Assembly (NCBI RefSeq): GCF_003664255.1
Contig: NZ_RCCV01000003.1
Coordinates: 124,001 to 188,000, forward strand
Direction of reading: 5' to 3'
Length of the DNA stretch: 64,000 nucleotides
Origin: Micromonospora sp. M71_S20
Lineage (GTDB): Bacteria; Actinomycetota; Actinomycetes; Mycobacteriales; Micromonosporaceae
Shown here: positions 49,318-56,960 of the stretch, piece after piece
How positions within the stretch are numbered: the first letter of the stretch is position 1
Layout: each line of letters begins with the position of its first letter
The notes under the pieces: generated by a model
Database searches by the model: none
Told to the model about the DNA's origin: nothing
The model's input: the letters and a program-made list of their open reading frames with translations, nothing else
Program-made: the position numbers and the translations under genes

Positions 49318-49995
49318 GTGAAGTTCAGTCGTCTCGCCCCTGCGGTGGCCGCTCTCGCGCTCGTGGTCGGTGCCGTGGTCGCCCCGGTCGGCGCCGCGCA
49401 GGCGCATCCGGCAGCGGACACGGTCAACGTCTATCCGCCGATCCAGGGCTCGTCCACCTGGGACCGGTTCGGCCTCTCCGGGCCGACCGCACACCACATC
49501 GTCTTCGGCCACTGGGGATACCCGAACGACTGGGCCGTCGACATCTACCGCAGCCCGGGCGCCACGATCGTCTCGCCGTTCGGCACCAAGACCGCCTCCG
49601 GGCACCCGGTCGCCGTCAAGGTGGTCACCGTCCAGGCGGGCTGCGCGACCCGCAACCTCGCCGACGGCGGCTACCGCATCGGGCTCGAAGCCCGGGACAC
49701 CACGACCGGGCAGATCCTCGGCCGGGCGGACGTGATGCACGTGAACAACAAGCCCGGTGGGATCGTCGTCGGCGCCTCGGTCGGTCCCTGGACCAAGCTC
49801 GGCGAGACGGGCCGCTTCCGCTGGTCCAGCTGCTACCAGGTCAACGGTGACAGCGGGGCGCACATCCACCTCGAAGTGATCAACCAGCACCGCTACTCGT
49901 GCTACGTGCACCGCGGTGCGAACACCGCCCTGACCGACCTGACCGTGGTGGGCAAGGTCGGCGTGCACCACACGGGACAGCGGCAGCGCTGCTGA
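49318..49995 (+). CDS. Secreted M23-like (LytM fold) protein with altered metal site
   Basis: 225 aa from the GTG at 49318. Signal peptide of ~30 residues (PAVAALALVVGAVVAPVGAAQA). The mature part resembles an LytM/M23 endopeptidase: PNDWAVDIYRSPGATIVSPFG corresponds to the HxxxDI segment, but the first His ligand appears to be Asp; SGAHIHLEVINQH retains HxH. Four Cys may form disulfides. It may be a catalytically altered relative that binds peptidoglycan or another ligand. An upstream AT-rich patch with CCATCGATGG (49211-49220) may carry its promoter. Confidence 0.7.
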   Translation: MKFSRLAPAVAALALVVGAVVAPVGAAQAHPAADTVNVYPPIQGSSTWDRFGLSGPTAHHIVFGHWGYPNDWAVDIYRSPGATIVSPFGTKTASGHPVAVKVVTVQAGCATRNLADGGYRIGLEARDTTTGQILGRADVMHVNNKPGGIVVGASVGPWTKLGETGRFRWSSCYQVNGDSGAHIHLEVINQHRYSCYVHRGANTALTDLTVVGKVGVHHTGQRQRC

Positions 49996-50005
49996 CCCGT
50001 CGATC

Positions 50006-50049
50006 GGCGGCGGACGGGTGCCCCGGCTCCGGGACACCCGTCCGCCGCC
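50006..50049. terminator. Bidirectional terminator between convergent genes
   Basis: Perfect 15-bp stem (50006-50020 with 50035-50049) and 14-base loop, between the secreted protein (+) and the acyl-CoA-dehydrogenase-like gene (-). Confidence 0.7.
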
Positions 50050-50071
50050 CGCGCGTTGCCTCTCCCCGCCG

Positions 50072-51241
50072 TCAGTAGGCCAGCTCCACCGGCCGGCCGA
50101 GCACCCGCGCGCCGTTGTTGGCGAGCCAGCCCTCGGCCGCCGCCGCGTGCTGACTGAACGTGTGGATGTCGCGGAACCGGCGCTGGAGCGGCGAGGAGTC
50201 CCGGGCCGCCCCGCCGCCGGCCGCCCGGTAGCAGGTGTCGACCGCGGCGGCGGCCCGCTCGGTCACCCAGGGCAGCGCGGCGGAGATCCGTGGGTGCAGC
50301 GCGGGGATCGCCGCCGGGTCGGTGGCGCAGGCCGCCCAGAGTTCGTCGGCCAGGTCCCGCAGCAGCGCCCGGGCCGCCCGTACGTCCAGGTCGGCGCGGC
50401 CGAGCTGGAGGCGGAAGGCCGGCGAGTCGGCGAGCGACTGCCGGGCGTAGAGCCGCTGCCGACCGCCCTTGAGCAGCGCGACCATGTCGTCCAGCGCGCC
50501 CTGCGCGATGCCGACCGCCACCGCGCCGAGGTGCAGGACGAAGTGGACCAGCGGCGCCACGAAGCCCGGCCCCGGTACGCACGGCACGCCGGTGAACAGG
50601 TCGAAGCTCTCCTCGGTGGGGCAGAAGGCGTCCGCCACCTCGATGTCGTGGCTGCCGGTGCCGCGCAGGCCGAGCACGTGCCAGGTGTCGTGCACGGTGA
50701 CCCGGGAGGCCGGGAAGAGCATGGAGCGCACCGCCGGCGGTGCCCCCGCCGGCCCGGGCAGCGGCTCGCCGTCCCCGGTCAGCACGCAGTTGCCGAAGAG
50801 CCAGTCGGCGTGCCGGGCGCCGCTCGCGAACGCCCACCGGCCGGTGACCCGGAAGCCGCCGTCGACCGGCTCGGCGCGCCCCTGCGGGGCGAACCCGCCC
50901 CCGACGACCACGTCCGGCCCGTCGGCGTAGACCTTGTCGAACCGGTCGCGGGACAGCATCGCCACCAGGTGCGGCGTCTCGGCGCCGATCATCACCGTCC
51001 AGCCGGTGGAGCCGTCGGCCCGGGCGAGGGACTCCAGCACCCGCAGCCCGGTGCGTAGATCCGCCTCGTAGCCGCCGTGGCTGCGGGGGACGAACATCCG
51101 GAAGCAGCCGGCCGCCCGCAGCGAGTCGAGCAGATCGGCGGGCAGGCCCCGGGCCGCCTCGATCTCCCCGGCCCGGCGGGACACCTCCGGGAGCAGCGCG
51201 TCCACCGCCCCCGTCAGCCCGTCCCGGTCCTGGTCCTCCAT
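50072..51241 (-). CDS. Acyl-CoA dehydrogenase-fold flavin enzyme (monooxygenase-like)
   Basis: 389 aa; AGGAGG precedes the ATG at 51241. Fold marks: LPADLLDSLRAAGCFRMFVPRSHGGYEADL, LARADGSTGWTVMIG, GGFRVTGRWAFASGARHADWLFG and GLRGTGSHDIEVADAFCP, typical of the HpaB/HsaA-like group D flavin monooxygenases within the acyl-CoA dehydrogenase superfamily. The C-terminal SSPLQRRFRDIHTFSQHAA matches that group rather than true acyl-CoA dehydrogenases, whose base Glu is not obvious. It would need reduced flavin from a partner reductase; none adjoins. Substrate unknown. Confidence 0.83.
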   Translation of the reverse strand: MEDQDRDGLTGAVDALLPEVSRRAGEIEAARGLPADLLDSLRAAGCFRMFVPRSHGGYEADLRTGLRVLESLARADGSTGWTVMIGAETPHLVAMLSRDRFDKVYADGPDVVVGGGFAPQGRAEPVDGGFRVTGRWAFASGARHADWLFGNCVLTGDGEPLPGPAGAPPAVRSMLFPASRVTVHDTWHVLGLRGTGSHDIEVADAFCPTEESFDLFTGVPCVPGPGFVAPLVHFVLHLGAVAVGIAQGALDDMVALLKGGRQRLYARQSLADSPAFRLQLGRADLDVRAARALLRDLADELWAACATDPAAIPALHPRISAALPWVTERAAAAVDTCYRAAGGGAARDSSPLQRRFRDIHTFSQHAAAAEGWLANNGARVLGRPVELAY

Positions 51242-51416
51242 GGGATCCTCCTCGCCTCGTCGCTCGGCCTCCACTCTGGACCGGCGGGCGACCCGGGGGC
51301 CAGGGACGCCGCTATCGGATGCCCGCCACTTCGCCCGGCGGGCATCCGCCCGGCGTGGCCGTCCGGGGAAGGGCCGGATCGGCGCGCCGGCCCGGCGCGC
51401 TCCCTATGCTCGGGTC

Positions 51417-52346
51417 ATGGAACTGCGGATCTTCACCGAACCCCAGCAGGGCGCGACGTACGACGACCTGCTCGCCGTGGCCCGCTGCGCGGAGGAAACC
51501 GGCTACGGCGCCTTCTTCCGCTCCGACCACTACCTGAAGATGGGCGCGGTGAGCGGCGACCCCGGTCCGACCGACGCGTGGACCACCCTCGCCGGCCTGG
51601 CCCGGGACACCCGCCGGATCCGGCTGGGCACGCTGATGACCGCCGCCACCTTCCGGCTGCCCGGCCCGCTGGCGATCACCGTCGCGCAGGTCGACCAGAT
51701 GAGCGGCGGCCGGGTCGAGCTGGGCATCGGCGCCGGCTGGTACGCCGAGGAGCACACCGCGTACGGGATTCCCTTCCCGCCGCTGGGGGAGCGCTTCGAC
51801 CGGCTGGAGGAGCAGCTCGCCGTCGTCACCGGGCTCTGGGCGACGCCGCCCGGCGGGACCTTCGACTTCGCCGGGACGTACTACCCGGTCAGCGACTCGC
51901 CGGCGCTGCCGAAGCCGGTGCAGGACCCGCGCCCGCCGATCCTGCTCGGCGGCAAGGGCACGAAGCGCACGCCCCGCCTGGCCGCCCGGTACGCCGACGA
52001 GTTCAACATGCCGTTCGTCTCGGTCGAGGACACCGCCGCCCAGTTCGCGCGGGTCCGCGCCGCCTGCGCGGAGACCGGCCGGGACCCGGGCGAGCTGCGT
52101 TGGTCCAACGCCCTGGTGCTCTGCTGCGGGCGGGACGACGCCGAGGTGGCCCGGCGGGCCGCCGCGATCGGCCGGGAACCGGACGAACTGCGCGAGAACG
52201 GCCTCGCGGGCACGCCCGCCGAGGTGGTCGACAAGATCGGCCGGTACGCCGAGATCGGCAGCGAGCGGCTCTACCTCCAGGTGCTGGACCTGGCCGACCT
52301 TGACCACCTGGAGCTGGTCGCCGCCGAGGTGAGGCCCCAGCTCTGA
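51417..52346 (+). CDS. LLM-class F420-dependent oxidoreductase
   Basis: 309 aa. TATGCT seven bases before the ATG at 51417 indicates a leaderless start, so the longer frame from 51240 is rejected. Luciferase-like barrel: LRIFTEPQQGATYDDLLAVAR, GAFFRSDHYLKMG, RIRLGTLMTAATFRLPG, GRVELGIGAGWYAEEHTAYGIPFPP and PPILLGGKGTKRT are the signature of F420-dependent (MSMEG-type) enzymes. F420 use fits an actinomycete. Divergent from the flavin monooxygenase-like gene. Substrate unknown. Confidence 0.88.
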   Translation: MELRIFTEPQQGATYDDLLAVARCAEETGYGAFFRSDHYLKMGAVSGDPGPTDAWTTLAGLARDTRRIRLGTLMTAATFRLPGPLAITVAQVDQMSGGRVELGIGAGWYAEEHTAYGIPFPPLGERFDRLEEQLAVVTGLWATPPGGTFDFAGTYYPVSDSPALPKPVQDPRPPILLGGKGTKRTPRLAARYADEFNMPFVSVEDTAAQFARVRAACAETGRDPGELRWSNALVLCCGRDDAEVARRAAAIGREPDELRENGLAGTPAEVVDKIGRYAEIGSERLYLQVLDLADLDHLELVAAEVRPQL

Positions 52347-52395
52347 GCCGGCGGGGTGTCCGCCGTCCGGCGGGGCGGACCCGTCGCGCCGGAGG

Positions 52396-52623
52396 TCAGG
52401 TGCGGCCGCCGGCGGCGACCGCCCGGGGCGCCGGCCCCGGATGGGGCACCGGGCGCGGCGGGGGCGTGGGCGGCGGCGCCGGCTTGGGACCGGGCGTGGT
52501 GCCCGCCGGGTACGCCCCGACCGGCGGCACGCCCGACGACACCGGTCCGGTGCCGGTGGGGTCGATCTCCTCCTCGGAGGGGAACACGTCGCCCTGCGGG
52601 GCGGGATCGCGGTAGCTGCTCAT
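52396..52623 (-). CDS. Small proline-rich protein
   Basis: 75 aa. Acidic N-terminus (MSSYRDPAPQGDVFPSEEEI) with DPTGTGPVSSGVPP, then a PPPTPPPRPVPHPGPAP tail. No helix or enzyme motif; likely disordered. No clear ribosome-binding site, possibly leaderless. I cannot assign a function; composition matches coding DNA and short relatives seem common in related actinomycetes (memory only). Confidence 0.5.
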   Translation of the reverse strand: MSSYRDPAPQGDVFPSEEEIDPTGTGPVSSGVPPVGAYPAGTTPGPKPAPPPTPPPRPVPHPGPAPRAVAAGGRT

Positions 52624-52740
52624 CGGCGTAGGGTTCCCCGACGACGGCGCGGTAACCGTGCCCGATCGACCGGTTTCCGTCCCGCCGGTGGTCGTCGGAT
52701 GATGCGTCCCGACGACCACGGCGTCGAACGGGGGTACGAC

Positions 52741-53265
52741 ATGGAACTGCACCGCAACCGGGGGGCGTTGGTCCTGCCCCTGGCCTGCGTGATCGGTGGC
52801 GGGGTGCTGCTGGCGCTGCCGGGGGAGCACGCGCTGCTGCGCCGGCTGGTCGCCGTCGGCGCCGTGCTGCTGGGCGGGGGCGTGCTGGTCGGCCTGCTGC
52901 GCCCGTTCCGGTTCGTCATCGGCGCCGACGGCCTGAGCGTCCGCCGCCCCGGGCTGCGCCGCACGATCGCGTGGGCGGAGGTCGCGGCGCTGGCGCTGGC
53001 CCGGCCGCCCGCCCGGGAGGGGCTGCCGTCGACGCCGCGACTGCTGCTGGTCCCCGCGCTCGGCGCGCTGGCCGACCTGCCGGCCGACGCGCGCCACCCG
53101 GTCGACGGCCGGGCCGCGGTGGAACTGCTGGACCTGGCGCGGGTCCGGGAGAAGCCCGTCGAGGTGGCGGCGGCGCTGACCCGGCACGCCGGGGACCGTT
53201 TCGTCGACGCGCTCGGCGGGGCCCCGGCCGCCGACCGGTCCGCCGACCACCACCGCACCCCGTGA
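52741..53265 (+). CDS. Small membrane protein with PH-like (YdbT/bPH) domain
   Basis: 174 aa from the ATG at 52741. Two hydrophobic helices (LVLPLACVIGGGVLLAL, LVAVGAVLLGGGVLVGLL) then a bacterial PH-like part: FVIGADGLSVRRPGLRRTIAWAEVAALALA. The stop overlaps the alditol oxidase GTG (GTGA), so they are translationally coupled, though no functional link is evident. Confidence 0.75.
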   Translation: MELHRNRGALVLPLACVIGGGVLLALPGEHALLRRLVAVGAVLLGGGVLVGLLRPFRFVIGADGLSVRRPGLRRTIAWAEVAALALARPPAREGLPSTPRLLLVPALGALADLPADARHPVDGRAAVELLDLARVREKPVEVAAALTRHAGDRFVDALGGAPAADRSADHHRTP

Positions 53266-54521
53266 CCACCGCCGGGGCCGGGCCGCGGCGCAACTGGGCG
53301 GGCAACGTCCGCTACGCCGCCCGCCGCCACCACCGCCCCTCCTCCCTCGACGAGCTGCGCCGGCTGGTGGCGGGCAGCGACCGCCTGCGGGTGGTGGGCA
53401 CCGGGCATTCGTTCAACCGCCTCGGCGACACCACCGGCGATTTGGTCTCGCTGGCCGGGCTGCCCGCGACCGTCGCGCTCGACCCGGACCGCCGGGCCGT
53501 CACGGTGCCGGCCGCCATGCGGTACGGGGACCTCGCGGCCTGGCTGCACGCGCGCGGCCACGCCCTGGCCAACCTCGCCTCGCTGCCGCACATCTCGGTC
53601 GCCGGGGCGGTCGCCACCGGCACCCACGGCTCGGGGGAGACGATCGGCAACCTGGCTAGCGCGGTCGCCGGGCTGGAACTGGTCACCGCCGGCGGCGACC
53701 TGCTGACCGTGGACAGGTCGGCCGACGGGGACACCTTCGCCGGGATGGTCGTCTCGCTGGGCGCGCTGGGCGTCGTCACCCGGGTCACCCTGGACGTGGT
53801 GCCGACCTTCGAGATCCGCCAGCACGTCCGCCTCGGCCTGTCCCGCGCGGCGCTGGACGAGGCGTTCGCCTCGGCGTACAGCGTCAGCGTCTTCACCGAC
53901 TGGCGGTCGCCGCGGCTGCGGGAGGTGTGGGTCAAGCAGCGCGCGGACGCGGCCCCGCTGCCGGCGGACTGGCTCGGCACGACGGCGGCCGACACGCCGC
54001 GGCACCCGGTGCCGGGCATGCCCGCGCAGAACTGCACCCCGCAGCTCGGCGAGCCGGGCCCGTGGCACGAACGGCTGCCGCACTTCCGGCTGGGGTTCAC
54101 CCCCAGCAGCGGGGCGGAGTTGCAGTCGGAGTACCACGTGCCGCGCGCCTCGGCGTCGGCGGCGCTGGCCGCACTGGACCCGGTGGCGCACCTGATCGCG
54201 CCGGTGCTCCAGGTCTGCGAGCTGCGGGCGGTGGCCGCCGACGGGCTGTGGCTCAGCCCGAACCACGGGCGGGACAGCCTCGCCATCCACTTCACCTGGA
54301 CCGCCGACGCGGCGGCGGTGCTGCCGGTGGTGGCGGCGGTGGAGGAGCGGCTCGCGCCGTTCGCGCCGCGCCCGCACTGGGGGAAGGTGTTCGGCCTCGC
54401 CCCGGCGGCGGTCGCCGCGGCCCTGCCCCGGTACGCCGACTTCGTCGACCTGGCGTGCCGGCTCGACCCGGCCGGCACGTTCCGCACCGACCTGCTCGAC
54501 CGCTACCTCCCGCGGTCCTGA
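53262..54521 (+). CDS. aldO: Alditol (xylitol/sorbitol) oxidase
   Basis: 419 aa FAD enzyme. It matches the Streptomyces alditol oxidase from memory: RNWAGNVRYAA start, covalent-FAD His in VVGTGHSFNRLG near 46, NLASLPHISVAGAVATGTHGSG, SVSVFTDWRSPRLREVWVK, PGMPAQNCTPQLGEPGPWHERLPHF, LQVCELRAVAADGLWLSP (catalytic Glu/Arg), AIHFTWTADA (His) and PHWGKVFGL (Lys). It oxidises the terminal carbinol of polyols to aldose with H2O2 release. GTG overlaps the previous stop. A D-arabinono-lactone oxidase C-terminal domain completes the fold. Confidence 0.92.
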   Translation: MTTAGAGPRRNWAGNVRYAARRHHRPSSLDELRRLVAGSDRLRVVGTGHSFNRLGDTTGDLVSLAGLPATVALDPDRRAVTVPAAMRYGDLAAWLHARGHALANLASLPHISVAGAVATGTHGSGETIGNLASAVAGLELVTAGGDLLTVDRSADGDTFAGMVVSLGALGVVTRVTLDVVPTFEIRQHVRLGLSRAALDEAFASAYSVSVFTDWRSPRLREVWVKQRADAAPLPADWLGTTAADTPRHPVPGMPAQNCTPQLGEPGPWHERLPHFRLGFTPSSGAELQSEYHVPRASASAALAALDPVAHLIAPVLQVCELRAVAADGLWLSPNHGRDSLAIHFTWTADAAAVLPVVAAVEERLAPFAPRPHWGKVFGLAPAAVAAALPRYADFVDLACRLDPAGTFRTDLLDRYLPRS

Positions 54522-54596
54522 CGGGCGGACGCCGGGGGAGCGGCGCGTGCCTGCGCGGGCTGCTGACGACCCGGCCGCGCCGCGGCCGGCGGCCGG

Positions 54597-55739
54597 TCAG
54601 CGCCGGTCGCCTGCCATCTGCTCGCGGAGGCTGCCGCGCTGCACCGCCCGGCTGATGTCGCTCGGCGAGACGATCCCGACCAGCCGGCCGTCGGTCACCA
54701 CCAGGGCCCGGCCGTCGGCGCACTCGCTGAGCCGGGGGAGCAGCTCGTTCAGCGGCTCGTCCGGCCGGGCGAGCACCAGCTCGTCGGCGCGGCAGGCCAC
54801 CTCGGCCAGCGTGGTGCCGGCCCGGCGGTCCGCCGGGATGCCCCGCACCCGGTCGAGGGTGACCAGGCCGACGGGCCGGTCGTCCTCGGTCAGCGGCAGC
54901 GCGGTGTGCCGGTACGCGAAGAGATAGTGGTCCACGAAGTCGCCCACCGTCATCTGCCCCGACGCGGTCTGCGGCTGCGGCGTCATCACGTCGGCCACCC
55001 GGACGCCCTCCAGCGCGCTGCCCATCCGGGCCTGCCGCTCCTCCATGCCGGCGGCGCCGATCAGGAACCAGCCGATCAGGGCCAGCCACAGCCCGCCGAA
55101 GCCGACGCCGGCCAGGAACTGCCACAGCCCCAGCCCGATCAGCACCGCGCCGAGCACCCAGCCGGCCCGGGCAGCGACGACCGACGCCTTCGTCCGGTCG
55201 CCGGTCGCCTTCCAGACCGCCGCGCGCAGCAGCCGCCCGCCGTCCAGCGGGGCGGCGGGCAGGGCGTTGAAGACCGCCAGCAACACGTTGATGCCGGCCA
55301 GCCAGGCCAGCGAGCCGAGCAGCAGCCCCTCCACCCCGGCCACGGCGAGCACCACCGCGATCGCGCCGAAGAAGAGCCCGATCAGCAGGCTCACCAGCGG
55401 GCCGACGCCGGCGATGCGCAGCTCCGCACCCGGGTCGCGCGCCTCGCCGCGCAGCTCGGCCACCCCGCCGAAGAGCCAGAGGGTGATCCCGCCGACCTCC
55501 AGCCCGTTGCGCTTGGCGACGATCGCGTGCGAGATCTCGTGGGCGAGCAGGCCGAGGAAGAAGACCACCGCCGCCGCGAGCCCCGCCAGGACGTACGCGG
55601 CGACGGGCCGGTCCGGGTAGGTCCGGGGGAACTGGTTGGCCGACAGCCCCCAGGCGATCAGCGCGAAGATGACCAGGACGCTCCAGTTGACCCCGACCGG
55701 TACGCCCGCAATCCGGCCGAGCCGGAAACTCGCCCTCAT
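54597..55739 (-). CDS. Site-2-protease-like M50 metalloprotease with CBS pair
   Basis: 380 aa. On the minus strand TAGTAC lies seven bases before the ATG at 55739, so the start is probably leaderless. Five or six helices; zinc motif AHEISHAIVAK (HExxH) in helix 2 and NALPAAPLDGGRLLRAA (third ligand Asp). After ~250 come two CBS domains (VADVMTPQPQTASGQMTV, TLAEVACRADELVLARPDEPL, ALVVTDGRLVGIVSPSDISRA). Family members cut membrane proteins (SpoIVFB/Rip-like) and the CBS pair may sense nucleotides. Target unknown. Confidence 0.92.
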   Translation of the reverse strand: MRASFRLGRIAGVPVGVNWSVLVIFALIAWGLSANQFPRTYPDRPVAAYVLAGLAAAVVFFLGLLAHEISHAIVAKRNGLEVGGITLWLFGGVAELRGEARDPGAELRIAGVGPLVSLLIGLFFGAIAVVLAVAGVEGLLLGSLAWLAGINVLLAVFNALPAAPLDGGRLLRAAVWKATGDRTKASVVAARAGWVLGAVLIGLGLWQFLAGVGFGGLWLALIGWFLIGAAGMEERQARMGSALEGVRVADVMTPQPQTASGQMTVGDFVDHYLFAYRHTALPLTEDDRPVGLVTLDRVRGIPADRRAGTTLAEVACRADELVLARPDEPLNELLPRLSECADGRALVVTDGRLVGIVSPSDISRAVQRGSLREQMAGDRR

Positions 55740-55856
55740 GTTTCGGGTACTACCCGCGACAGCCCCGCCCATGCCAGGCCGGCGCGACATCCGCAGGCTC
55801 TTCGAGGTGCGGCAGACGGTCCTTCTCGTGGCGGAGAAGGACCGTGCGGCGCGCGG

Positions 55857-56177
55857 TCAGGGAGCGCCGGCCTGCTGGCGGCACTGGTGGTCGCGGTTGT
55901 GCTGTAGGGCTTCTTCCAGCTGGTCTTCGAGGATGATGATCCGGCAGGCGGCTTCGAGGGCGGTGCCCTGGTCGACCATCTCCCGGGCCCGTGCGGCCAG
56001 GCGCAGCTGGTAGCGGGAGTAGCGGCGATGTCCGCCGGCGGAGCGGAACGGGATGATCAGCTTCGCCTCGTCAAGGCGGCGCAGGAAATCCTGCGAGGCG
56101 CCCACGATCTCGGCGGCGCGGCCCATGGTGTAGGCGGGGTAGTCGTCGTCGTTGAGCATGTCGTCGGGTTGGGCCAT
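55857..56177 (-). CDS. MerR-type small DNA-binding regulator
   Basis: 106 aa; GAAGAGGAATGT precedes the ATG at 56177. A single MerR winged helix (YTMGRAAEIVGASQDFLRRLDEA, then GGHRRYSRYQLRLAARARE) followed by a dimerisation helix (AACRIIILEDQLEEALQ) and no effector domain. This short MerR form is widespread in actinomycetes. Its target is unknown; the long noncoding block upstream may be its regulatory region. Confidence 0.87.
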   Translation of the reverse strand: MAQPDDMLNDDDYPAYTMGRAAEIVGASQDFLRRLDEAKLIIPFRSAGGHRRYSRYQLRLAARAREMVDQGTALEAACRIIILEDQLEEALQHNRDHQCRQQAGAP

Positions 56178-56960
56178 ACATTCCTCTTCGTGAACGAGGG
56201 CCCCGGCGCAACACGCGCCGGGGCCCAGGGTTACGGGTTGAATACACCATCCACCGACACGTTCGTCGGGTTCTCGTTTCCGCACCGTGCCGCTGTCGGC
56301 AGGCGGTGCGAGGATCGCATAAGCGTGACCGGAGACCACCTCACGTTCGATGGGACTACGGCGTCCACCTCAGAACCGGTACTACGTCCTGACGGCGGGC
56401 GATCCAACGGCGTCCAGCCCTCCCTTTCCTCTTCTTCCATTACCTACGGTGCCATCCACCGATGCCGGAGCCCCACGCGACTTCATGGCCCCGCACACGT
56501 GCGGCGGATCCCTGCTGCATCAGGCGGAGCCCCGAACCTTGCATCGGCCCTGCCTGCGGTTTGCCCTGACCTGGAGTTACGTCAAGGTCTTGTCCTGCAC
56601 TTGCCGTGTTGCGTGCGGTGATGTGGTTCCACCGCAGTTGCCGAGCGAGCCGCGAGAAGTTCCGGGCCCTGCTTCGACGCTCGGCCTGCTTTCGTCGGCG
56701 TCTTCAACTGATCTCTGTCGTCAACGGAGCCAACACTACCCAGCCCCACCAAGAATGTCTAGTCTCGGGAGACCAGATTTTCTCGGCCGCTGATCACGGG
56801 TTCCCCACCATGCCGCCGGCCTGCGGCGATGTGCGCCCGGCGACGCGCAGGTCAGCCAGCGCCCGGGGGCTCGACGGTGACCGTGGCGGTCACACCTACG
56901 TCGTCATGCCGACAGGCGATCCGACTCGGGCGGGAGTTCCCCGTCGGGGATAGTGGCGGG
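56178..56960 (+). other. 783-bp gene-free region of lower GC
   Basis: Between the MerR gene (-) and the oligopeptidase (+). It is visibly less GC-rich than surrounding genes and without third-position bias in any frame. A weak intrinsic-terminator-like hairpin with TTTT lies at 56758-56781. The oligopeptidase promoter is probably GATAGT at 56949-56954. Some ORFs exist (e.g. 56606-56953) but composition and start signals do not support them. It could encode an RNA or hold multiple promoters. Confidence 0.45.

Noticed and set aside
56606..56953. 115-aa ORF in the low-GC block
   Set aside because: No ribosome-binding site, no third-position bias, no recognisable fold; it also overlaps the likely oligopeptidase promoter.
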